Below, piece after piece: positions 7,022 through 12,287 of a stretch of DNA of 12,287 bases. Positions within the stretch are counted from its first letter, which is position 1, and each line of letters opens with the position of its first letter. Position numbers and translations under genes: made by a program. A model generated the notes under the pieces. That model was given only the letters and a program-made list of their open reading frames with translations. It searched no databases and was not told the origin of the DNA. Source of the stretch: Stenotrophomonas_A sp002429615 (GTDB lineage: Bacteria > Pseudomonadota > Gammaproteobacteria > Xanthomonadales > Xanthomonadaceae); NCBI GenBank assembly GCA_031987425.1, contig DALZZL010000105.1, forward strand, positions 1 to 12,287, given 5' to 3'.

Positions 7022-7280
7022 ACGCGGCTCCCGGAGCGGATGCAGGCGCGGCCAGTGTAGCCGCCGGAGCGGCCTGCTTATTTGTCACGCGCCTGCGTGC
7101 AGGCGACGGCATGAAGTGGTGAGGGTGATGTGTGCATGGCGGCAGCGGCGCGGCAGGCCGCTGGCGGCGTGCCTGGAAAGGCAAAACGAAAGCACGGGCG
7201 CATGCCGGACGTGGATCGGCGTGTGATCCGCAAACGGGCCGGGACATTGCGTCCGCGGCGGTGAAACCTGGTAATCAACG

Positions 7281-7285
7281 AGGAG
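7281..7285 (+). promoter_or_regulatory. Shine-Dalgarno that decides the XRE start
   Basis: AGGAG abuts the ATG at 7286 directly but lies 6 bases before an in-frame GTG at 7292. Ribosome spacing therefore favours GTG 7292 as the start. A possible promoter upstream, TTGCGT (7247-7252) with GGTAAT (7270-7275) and a 17-base spacer, is weak. Confidence 0.55.
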
Positions 7286-7291
7286 ATGCAG

Positions 7292-7594
7292 GTGAACAAA
7301 TTCATGGGGGCGCCGCGCAGTGACCTGGCGGCGCTGTACGAAGCCGGGGCGATCGACAAGGTCACGATGCGCGAGTTCGAGGCGGTGTGCCCGCCGCCGG
7401 TGCGCGACTTCAGCGCCGCGGACATCAAGCGGCTGCGCGAGGGGCTGCGCTTCAGCCAGCCGGTATTCGCCCACCACCTGCATACGACCGCGTCCACGGT
7501 GCGCAAGTGGGAGCAGGGCGAGACCCGTCCGGCGGGGCCGGCGTTGAAGCTGCTCAACGTGATCGCCGACAAGGGCCTGAAAGCGATCCTGTGA
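7292..7594 (+). CDS. XRE-family regulator, HigA-like orphan antitoxin
   Basis: 100 aa from GTG 7292 (102 from ATG 7286). Residues about 42-100 are a Cro/C1-type helix-turn-helix: 'DIKRLREGLRFSQPVFAHHL' followed by 'TASTVRKWEQGETRP' and 'GPALKLLNVI'. This layout, with the preceding 'TMREFEAVCPPPVRDF', is typical of HigA/YiaG-type antitoxins (COG2944-like), which normally repress their own operon with a RelE/HigB toxin. I find no toxin on either side: 7022-7285 holds no plausible plus-strand gene, and the downstream side is the tRNA-Leu. It is therefore an orphan regulator or the remnant of a toxin-antitoxin pair. The operator is not evident. Confidence 0.82.
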   Translation: MNKFMGAPRSDLAALYEAGAIDKVTMREFEAVCPPPVRDFSAADIKRLREGLRFSQPVFAHHLHTTASTVRKWEQGETRPAGPALKLLNVIADKGLKAIL

Positions 7595-7605
7595 GCGCGG
7601 GCACG

Positions 7606-7627
7606 CGCCGCCCCGACAGGGGCGGCG
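7606..7627. terminator. Possible bidirectional hairpin between the XRE gene and tRNA-Leu
   Basis: A 9-bp perfect stem, CGCCGCCCC (7606-7614) with GGGGCGGCG (7619-7627), around loop GACA. It lies between two convergent genes, 11 bases after the XRE stop and 11 bases beyond the tRNA-Leu 3' end. Neither strand has a T run after it, so termination is plausible but not certain. Confidence 0.45.
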
Positions 7628-7638
7628 GTGCCGCTGGA

Positions 7639-7947
7639 TGGTGCCCGAGGCCGGACTCGAACCGGCATGCCTCTCGGCGAGGGATTTTCTTGCCACTTCG
7701 GCTTTCGCCGCCGGCGCCGGGGCGCCGTTCGTGGTCTGGAGCACGCCTTCACCGTAGCCGCATGGCCGTAGGTGCCCGCCGTCTGCTCTCTACACCTTCC
7801 CGGTCACGACCGGGCTTGGCTCGGCGTTGGCGCGGACGCGGAGCGTCCAGGGCGTTCACCGACTTTGACGGGTGCCACTTCGGGCGTTTCCCCCCGAAGG
7901 CTCAAATTGTTCAAGTCCCTTGTGTCTACCCGTTTCACCACTCGGGC
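7639..7947 (-). tRNA. tRNA-Leu(UAA) interrupted by a group I intron
   Basis: Exon 1 is 7947-7913 (35 nt) and exon 2 is 7688-7639 (50 nt), both on the minus strand. Joined they give an 85-nt class II tRNA. The parts are acceptor GCCCGAG/CTCGGGC, D-stem GTG/CAC, anticodon stem AGGGA/TCCCT around CTTAAAA (anticodon UAA), a 13-nt variable arm with a GCC/GGC stem and GAGA loop, T-arm GCCGG/CCGGC with TTCGAGT, discriminator A (the Leu identity base) and encoded CCA. The segment GTAGACACAAGGGA...AAAATCCCTCG matches what I recall of E. coli leuZ. The tRNA reads UUA and UUG codons. The break falls between U34 and A35, the classical insertion site of cyanobacterial and plastid tRNA-Leu(UAA) introns. 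No strong minus-strand promoter is visible; a weak -10 TATCGG lies at 7981-7976. Confidence 0.95.
7689..7912 (-). ncRNA. Group I (IC3-like) self-splicing intron in tRNA-Leu(UAA)
   Basis: 224 nt with no recognisable protein-coding ORF. All helices can be traced on the minus strand. P1: exon CTT (7915-7913) with GAG (7903-7901), giving the U-G pair at the 5' splice site. P10: TTT (7906-7904) with exon-2 AAA. P2: CTTCGGG/CCCGAAG (7899-7893, 7884-7878) with GAAA in the loop. P3: CCCGTC/GGCGGG (7872-7867, 7780-7775). P4: TCGGTG/CGCCGA (7862-7857, 7826-7821). P5: GGACGC/GCGTCC (7848-7843, 7839-7834). P6: GCC/GGT plus the P6a stem CCCGGT/ACCGGG (7814-7809, 7804-7799). P7, the guanosine site: GAGCA/TGCTC (7788-7784, 7743-7739). 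P8: CACC/GGTG (7774-7771, 7753-7750). P9: CGGC-GAAA-GCCG (7710-7699). The last base is G (7689). The core closely resembles the Azoarcus tRNA-Ile and Anabaena tRNA-Leu introns as I remember them. Confidence 0.93.
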
Positions 7948-8002
7948 GTGGTGCGGCTTGCCGCGGGCGCGGCAGCCGATAGCGTGCCTGATCGCGGCCG
8001 GC

Positions 8003-8033
8003 TTGTGAATCGTGAGGGGCGCTGCGCTATGCT
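8003..8033 (+). promoter_or_regulatory. Weak candidate promoter of the sugar dehydrogenase gene
   Basis: -35 TTGTGA (8003-8008) and -10 TATGCT (8028-8033) with a long 19-base spacer, in the 137-base gap between the divergent tRNA-Leu and dehydrogenase genes. The match is modest. Confidence 0.35.
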
Positions 8034-8084
8034 GCCGGCCGCGCGCCGCATGCTGGTCGCGCCTGTCTCCGTGAAAGGACCCGC

Positions 8085-9377
8085 ATGCCCGCTGCATCCC
8101 TGCCTGATCCCGCCACCGCGCGCATCGCCATCATCGGCCTGGGATACGTCGGCCTGCCGCTGGCCGTCACCTTCGGCGACCACCGCGACACCCTGGGGTT
8201 CGATATCGATTCCCAGCGCGTGGCGCGTCTGCGTGGCGGGGAAGACAGCACGCTGGAGGTGGAGGCGGACGAGCTGGCGCGGGCCAGCGCGTTGCGCTAC
8301 ACCGACGACCCGGCCGAGCTGGCCGGCGCACAGGTCTTCATCGTCACCGTGCCGACGCCGATCGACGCCGCCGAGAAGCCCGACCTCGGACCGCTGCGCT
8401 CGGCCAGCACGCTGATCGCCGCCGCGCTCAAGCCGGGCGATTTGGTCATCTACGAATCCACCGTCTACCCGGGCACGACCGAGGAAGTCTGCGTGCCGCT
8501 GCTCGAAGCCGGCTCAGGGTTGCGCTTCAACCAGGATTTCCACTGCGGCTACAGCCCGGAGCGGATCAATCCGGGCGATCGCCAGCGCCGCCTGCCCGAC
8601 ATCCGCAAGATCACCGCCGGCTCCACGCCCGAGGCGGCCGAGGTGGTGGACGCGCTGTACCGCTCGATCATCACCGCCGGCACCTGGCGCGCGCCATCGA
8701 TCCGCGTCGCCGAGGCGGCCAAGGTGGTCGAGAACATCCAGCGCGACGTCAACATCGCGCTGGTCAACGAACTGGCGCTGATCTTCGACCGGATCGGCAT
8801 CGATACCCTGGACGTGCTGGAGGCGGCCGGCACCAAGTGGAACTTCCTGCCGTTCCGGCCCGGGCTGGTCGGTGGCCACTGCATCGGCGTGGATCCGTAC
8901 TACCTGCTGCACAAGTCCGAGAGCGTGGGCTATCACCCGGACCTGATCCACACCGCGCGCCAGGTCAACAACCGGGTGGAACAGCACGTGTCCTCGCGGG
9001 TGGCCGCGCTGCTCGGCGCCAAGGGCACCGCCATCGCCGGCGCCCGCGTGCTGGTGCTGGGCGCCACGTTCAAGGAGAACTGCCCGGACCTGCGCAACAG
9101 CCGGGCACTGGAACTGGTGCGTGGCCTGCAGACGCTCGGCGCGCAAGTGGATGTCTGCGACCCCTGGGCCGACCCGGACGAGGCGCTGGCGCATACCGGC
9201 GTGCGCCTGCGCGCGGCGCCGGATGCAGGCAGCTATGACGCGGTCGTGCTGGCGGTCGCGCATGCGGAATTCCGCGGCTACAGTGCGGCGGACGTGGCCG
9301 CGCTCGGCCGCCCGGACGCGGTCGTGTACGACGTGAAGTCGGCCTGGCCGCGCGAGGCGGTAAGCGACCGCCTGTAG
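8085..9377 (+). CDS. Nucleotide-sugar 6-dehydrogenase (TviB/WbpO-like)
   Basis: 430 aa cytoplasmic NAD-dependent enzyme of the UDP-glucose/UDP-N-acetylhexosamine dehydrogenase family, which oxidises the C6 alcohol of a UDP-sugar to a uronic acid in two steps. The Rossmann motif is 'IIGLGYVGLPLA' (G18, G20, G23). The middle domain has 'YESTVYPGTTEEVCVP' and 'YSPERINPGD'. The catalytic cysteine is C266 in 'VGGHCIGVDPYYL', and the C-terminal UDP-binding domain has 'ATFKENCPDLRNSRALELV'. The sequences 'HCIGVDPYYLLHKSE' and 'GYHPDLI' fit the TviB/WbpO group (UDP-GlcNAc or UDP-GalNAc) better than UDP-glucose dehydrogenase; substrate choice is inference. The start ATG follows AAAGGA (8074-8079) with 5-base spacing. 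No glycosyltransferase or polymer gene is next to it, so its product may feed a pathway encoded elsewhere. Confidence 0.92.
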   Translation: MPAASLPDPATARIAIIGLGYVGLPLAVTFGDHRDTLGFDIDSQRVARLRGGEDSTLEVEADELARASALRYTDDPAELAGAQVFIVTVPTPIDAAEKPDLGPLRSASTLIAAALKPGDLVIYESTVYPGTTEEVCVPLLEAGSGLRFNQDFHCGYSPERINPGDRQRRLPDIRKITAGSTPEAAEVVDALYRSIITAGTWRAPSIRVAEAAKVVENIQRDVNIALVNELALIFDRIGIDTLDVLEAAGTKWNFLPFRPGLVGGHCIGVDPYYLLHKSESVGYHPDLIHTARQVNNRVEQHVSSRVAALLGAKGTAIAGARVLVLGATFKENCPDLRNSRALELVRGLQTLGAQVDVCDPWADPDEALAHTGVRLRAAPDAGSYDAVVLAVAHAEFRGYSAADVAALGRPDAVVYDVKSAWPREAVSDRL

Positions 9378-9380
9378 CCC

Positions 9381-9395
9381 CCGGCCTGCGGCCGG
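9381..9395 (+). terminator. Small hairpin after the sugar dehydrogenase gene
   Basis: CCGGCC (9381-9386) and GGCCGG (9390-9395) pair around TGC, 4 bases after the stop, followed by CCATTT. The gap to the next gene is only 39 bases, so it may be a weak terminator or attenuator; read-through is likely. Confidence 0.3.
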
Positions 9396-9416
9396 CCATT
9401 TCCACGCGAGGCGCCG

Positions 9417-11039
9417 ATGTACCGCTACCTGGGTTTTGCGTTCTGCCTGTTGATGCTGGTGCTGTCCGTGGCGCTGGCGCGCTACTGGGTGGCCTGGGAC
9501 TGGGGCGTGGCGATCTTCGGCGTGCTGTGCGTGATCGGCGTGTGGGACATGCTGCAGACCCGCAGCACGCTGCGGCGCAATTACCCGGTGCTGGCGCACT
9601 TCCGCTTCGGGCTGGAATCGATCGGCCCGGAGATCCGCCAGTATTTCGTGCAGAGCGACCTGGACGAGGTGCCGTTCTCGCGCCAGCAGCGCGCCCTGGT
9701 CTACCAGCGCGCCAAGAACGAGATGGACGTGGTGCCGTTCGGCACGCTGCACAGCACCTACCGCATCGATTACGAATGGATCAACCATTCGGTGGCGCCG
9801 GCGAAGATCGACTCGCACGATTTCCGCGTGCTGATCGGGGCGCAGAGTGCGCAGCCGTATTCGGCCAGCGTGTTCAACATCTCGGCGATGAGTTTCGGCG
9901 CGCTGTCGGCGAACGCGATCCGCGCGCTCAACGAGGGCGCGCGGCGCGGGCAGTTCTACCACGACACCGGCGAGGGCTCGATTTCGCCGTACCACCGCGA
10001 GCGCGGTGGCGACCTGGTCTGGGAGATCGGCTCGGGCTACTTCGGCTGTCGCGACGAGCAGGGGCGTTTCGATCCGGCACGGTTCGCCGCCAACGCGGTC
10101 GATCCGCAGGTCAAGATGATCGAGGTGAAGCTGTCGCAGGGCGCCAAGCCGGGCCACGGCGGGGTGCTGCCGGCGGCCAAGGTCAGCGCCGAGATCGCCG
10201 CCACCCGCGGCGTGCCGATGGGCATGGACTGCGTATCACCGGCGGCGCACTCGGCGTTCTCCACCCCGATCGAGCTGCTGCGCTTCGTCGCGCAGCTGCG
10301 TGAGCTGTCCGGCGGCAAGCCGACCGGCTTCAAGCTGGCGCTCGGCCATCCGTGGGAATGGTTCGGCATCGCCAAGGCGATGCACGAGACCGGCGTGCTG
10401 CCGGATTTCATCGTGGTCGATGGCGCCGAGGGCGGGACCGGCGCGGCGCCGGCCGAGTTCGTCGACCACGTCGGCGTGCCGATGCACGAAGCGCTGCGGC
10501 TGGTGCACAACACGCTGGTCGGACTGGACCTGCGCGACCGCATCAAGCTCGGTGCGGCCGGCAAGATCACCAGCGCGTTCGAGATCGCCAAGACCATCGC
10601 GATGGGCGCGGACTGGTGCAACGCCGGGCGCGGCTACATGTTCGCGCTGGGCTGCATCCAGTCGCTGAGCTGCCACACCGACCGCTGCCCGACCGGGGTG
10701 GCGACGCAGGACCCGCGCCGCTGGAAGCACCTGGACCTGGCCGACAAGGCCACGCGTGTGCACCACTACCACGAGAACACGCTGCGGGCGTTGCGCGAGC
10801 TGCTGGCCGCGGCCGGCCTCAACGATCCGTCGCAGCTGGGGCCGGAACATATCCTGCGCCGCGTATCGGCGGTGGAGATTCGCTCGCTGGCCTCGCTCTA
10901 CCGCTACCTGGAACCGGGCGAACTGCTGCGGCAGGTGCCGGACCACGCGGTCTTCCACGACTTCTGGGCCGATGCCCGCGCCGATTCGTTCCAGCCGCCG
11001 GCGCGGATCAAGGCGTTGCGCGACAGCAAATCACGCTGA
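9417..11039 (+). CDS. Membrane-anchored FMN-binding glutamate synthase-like protein
   Basis: 540 aa. The N-terminus has two hydrophobic segments (about 5-21 and 28-44). Residues about 95-500 are the FMN/Fe-S barrel domain of glutamate synthase: 'NISAMSFGALSANAI', 'GEGSISPYH', 'VKLSQGAKPGHGGVLP', 'VVDGAEGGTGAAP', 'KLGAAGKITSAFEIA', and the 3Fe-4S cysteines C413-x5-C419-x4-C424 ('CIQSLSCHTDRCPTGVATQ'). It lacks the glutamine amidotransferase and C-terminal domains of GltB. Such stand-alone, YerD-like proteins are common, but their reaction is not established; ammonia- or ferredoxin-linked glutamate formation is a possibility only. The GAGG at 9408-9411 supports ATG 9417. Its last 9 bases overlap the convergent flavoprotein gene. 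Confidence 0.9.
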   Translation: MYRYLGFAFCLLMLVLSVALARYWVAWDWGVAIFGVLCVIGVWDMLQTRSTLRRNYPVLAHFRFGLESIGPEIRQYFVQSDLDEVPFSRQQRALVYQRAKNEMDVVPFGTLHSTYRIDYEWINHSVAPAKIDSHDFRVLIGAQSAQPYSASVFNISAMSFGALSANAIRALNEGARRGQFYHDTGEGSISPYHRERGGDLVWEIGSGYFGCRDEQGRFDPARFAANAVDPQVKMIEVKLSQGAKPGHGGVLPAAKVSAEIAATRGVPMGMDCVSPAAHSAFSTPIELLRFVAQLRELSGGKPTGFKLALGHPWEWFGIAKAMHETGVLPDFIVVDGAEGGTGAAPAEFVDHVGVPMHEALRLVHNTLVGLDLRDRIKLGAAGKITSAFEIAKTIAMGADWCNAGRGYMFALGCIQSLSCHTDRCPTGVATQDPRRWKHLDLADKATRVHHYHENTLRALRELLAAAGLNDPSQLGPEHILRRVSAVEIRSLASLYRYLEPGELLRQVPDHAVFHDFWADARADSFQPPARIKALRDSKSR

Positions 11040-12269
11040 CGCGGACGCTTCGCGCAGCCAGTCCACCGCGCCCCGACCGGCACGCAGGCCGCTGGCGAAG
11101 CAGGCGGTCAGCAGGTAGCCGCCAGTGGGGGCTTCCCAGTCGAGCATTTCGCCGGCGCAGAACACGCCGGGCAGGTCGCGCAGCATCAGGTGATCATCGA
11201 GCGCTTCCAGGCGCACGCCCCCGGCGCTGCTGATCGCCTCGTCGATGGGACGCGGCCGCAGCAGTGTCAACGGCAGGCGCTTGAGCGTGGCGGCCAGCGT
11301 GGCGGCATCGGCGGTGATCGTCTTGCCGAGCACCTCGTGCAGCAACGCGGCTTTGACGCCGCTCACACCCACCTGGCGGCGCAGGTGCTCGCTGAGGCTG
11401 CGGCCGTTGCGCGGGCGCGCCAGCTCGCCGCGCAGGCGGTCCTCGTCGCGGCCGGGCACCAGGTCCAGGTACAGCGTGGCCTCGCCGTCGCGGGCGATCA
11501 ACTCGCGCAGGTCGGCCGACAACGCATACACCAGGCTGCCCTCGATGCCGTGCGCGCTGGCCACGCATTCGCCCTGCAGCGTGTGCGCCTGGCCGTGCAC
11601 ATCGGTCCAGTGCGCGACCACCGGCTTGAGCGGCGCACCGGCATGGCGCTCGGCGAAGTAGGGCGTCCAGGCGACGTCGAAGCCGCAGTTGGCCGGCTGC
11701 AGCGGCGCGATGTCCACGCCCTGCGCGGCCAGTGCGGTCACCCAGGCACCGTCCGAGCCGAGTTCGGGCCAGCTGCCGCCGCCCATCGCCAGCACCGTCG
11801 CATCGGCGTGCACGCGTTGTTCGCCCTCGGGCGTGGCGAAGCGCAGCGCGTCGCCTTCCCAGCCGAGCCAGCGGTGCTGCACATGGAAGCGCACGCCTTC
11901 TTCCTTCAGGCGACGCACCCAGCCGCGCAGCAGCGGCGCGGCCTTGCGGTCCAGCGGGAACACGCGGCCGGAGGTGCCGACATAGGTCTCCACGCCCTGC
12001 GCGCGCGCCCATGCGCGCAGCGCGTCGGCGTCGAAATCGCGCAGCCAGCCGGCGACGGCCTCGGCGCGTTCGCGATAGCGCGAGGCGAAGACGTCGAAGG
12101 GATCGGAGTGGGTGAGGTTGAGCCCGCCCTTGCCGGCGATCAGGAACTTGCGTCCCACCGAGCCCTTCGCCTCGTAGACGTCCACCGACACGCCGGCGCG
12201 ACGGGCGACCTCGGCGGCCATCAGGCCGGCCGGGCCGCCGCCGATCACCGCCACGCGCGGCGCGCTCAC
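11031..12269 (-). CDS. NAD(P)/FAD-dependent oxidoreductase, HI0933/BaiN family
   Basis: 412 aa flavoprotein of the HI0933/YhiN/BaiN family (TIGR03862-like subgroup). The FAD-binding Rossmann motif is 'VIGGGPAGLMAAEVARRAG' (G10, G12, G15) followed by 'VYEAKGSVGRKFLIAGKGG'. Other family segments are 'NLTHS', 'GTSGRVFPLDRKAAPLLRGW', 'ATVLAMGGGSWPELGSDG', 'AISSAGGV' and the C-terminal FAD loop 'PGVFCAGEMLDWEAPTGGY'. The family is widely conserved; apart from bile-acid-reducing BaiN its substrates are mostly unknown, so I give no specific reaction. It starts at GTG 12269, preceded on the minus strand by AAGG about 10 bases away. That GTG overlaps the stop of another minus-strand frame (GTGA), which suggests coupling to an upstream gene outside the window. 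It is convergent with the glutamate synthase-like gene. Confidence 0.92.
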   Translation of the reverse strand: MSAPRVAVIGGGPAGLMAAEVARRAGVSVDVYEAKGSVGRKFLIAGKGGLNLTHSDPFDVFASRYRERAEAVAGWLRDFDADALRAWARAQGVETYVGTSGRVFPLDRKAAPLLRGWVRRLKEEGVRFHVQHRWLGWEGDALRFATPEGEQRVHADATVLAMGGGSWPELGSDGAWVTALAAQGVDIAPLQPANCGFDVAWTPYFAERHAGAPLKPVVAHWTDVHGQAHTLQGECVASAHGIEGSLVYALSADLRELIARDGEATLYLDLVPGRDEDRLRGELARPRNGRSLSEHLRRQVGVSGVKAALLHEVLGKTITADAATLAATLKRLPLTLLRPRPIDEAISSAGGVRLEALDDHLMLRDLPGVFCAGEMLDWEAPTGGYLLTACFASGLRAGRGAVDWLREASASA

Positions 12270-12287
12270 TTCGGCTGCACCTTGACC
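12266..12287 (-). CDS. Extreme 3' end of an upstream minus-strand gene
   Basis: On the minus strand the last bases read ..GTC AAG GTG CAG CCG AAG TGA, a frame that ends V-K-V-Q-P-K and stops at 12268-12266, overlapping the GTG start of the flavoprotein gene by four bases. Only seven codons are visible, so neither the gene nor its product can be identified. The GTGA overlap is the only support. Confidence 0.4.

Noticed and set aside
4816..7122. A 768-codon plus-strand frame covering the small peptide gene and hemN
   Set aside because: It is out of frame with hemN, whose radical-SAM motifs are intact, and its translation is Arg/Pro-rich shadow sequence.
7132..7323. A 63-codon frame before the XRE gene as a possible toxin partner
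   Set aside because: Its translation is Gly/Arg/Ala-rich with no RelE/HigB features and no Shine-Dalgarno, and it overlaps the XRE start.
7639..7688. A partial tRNA-Leu 3' end resembling an attachment-site (attL/attR) remnant of an integrated island
   Set aside because: The missing 5' half is present at 7913-7947 in the same orientation, pairs perfectly with it, and the gap folds as a group I intron. There is no integrase or direct repeat.
7085..7744. Long minus-strand open frame across the XRE gene and the intron/tRNA
   Set aside because: It runs antisense through a recognisable HTH gene and through tRNA exon 2. Its Arg/His-rich, low-complexity translation has no motif; open frames on the opposite strand are expected at this GC content.
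7387..8415. A 342-codon plus-strand frame spanning the XRE gene, tRNA-Leu and dehydrogenase start
   Set aside because: It crosses a structured tRNA/intron gene on the other strand and is out of frame with both real proteins.

Overview
The window is GC-rich (roughly two thirds G+C or more by eye) and reads as a chromosomal segment of a gammaproteobacterium. Protein character and gene order (LMW phosphatase, NHL protein, uvrC, pgsA, tRNA-Gly/tRNA-Cys) suggest the Xanthomonadaceae/Lysobacteraceae (Lysobacter, Luteimonas, Pseudoxanthomonas or a relative). That placement is inference from memory, not from a search. I see no insertion sequence, phage gene or CRISPR array.

Layout. Bases 1-4218 are a tight plus-strand run: the 3' end of a low-molecular-weight tyrosine phosphatase gene, a thioredoxin-like/NHL beta-propeller gene, uvrC and pgsA, joined by ATGA stop/start overlaps or a 9-base gap. 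From 4215 to 4847 lies a duplicated tRNA array, Gly(GCC)-Cys(GCA)-Gly(GCC)-Cys(GCA), with two recognisable sigma-70 promoters, a hairpin after each tRNA-Gly, and a strong terminator at the end. Next come a 61-codon gene for a probable secreted Trp-rich peptide, a perfect FNR/Anr box, and hemN. A 92-aa unknown protein is encoded convergently to hemN, followed by an orphan HigA-like XRE regulator.

The most interesting region is 7639-7947 on the minus strand. It looks at first like a stray 3' tRNA fragment, but the matching 5' half lies 224 nt away. Together they form a complete class II tRNA-Leu(UAA) split between U34 and A35 by a group I intron. The P1-P9 helices, two GAAA tetraloops, the internal guide and the terminal G can all be traced. 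No protein-coding ORF is recognisable inside the intron.

Downstream on the plus strand are a TviB/WbpO-type nucleotide-sugar 6-dehydrogenase and a membrane-anchored FMN-binding glutamate synthase-like protein. The latter converges, with a 9-base overlap, on a minus-strand HI0933/BaiN-family flavoprotein gene, which itself overlaps by GTGA the end of another minus-strand gene leaving the window.

Functional threads are nucleotide excision repair and phospholipid synthesis in the first operon, translation through five tRNAs (one needing RNA splicing), low-oxygen haem synthesis, and sugar-acid precursor supply. Escherichia coli keeps uvrC-pgsA-glyW-cysT-leuZ together, and leuZ is also tRNA-Leu(UAA). 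Here the leucine tRNA sits about 2.8 kb beyond the last tRNA-Cys, inverted and intron-containing.
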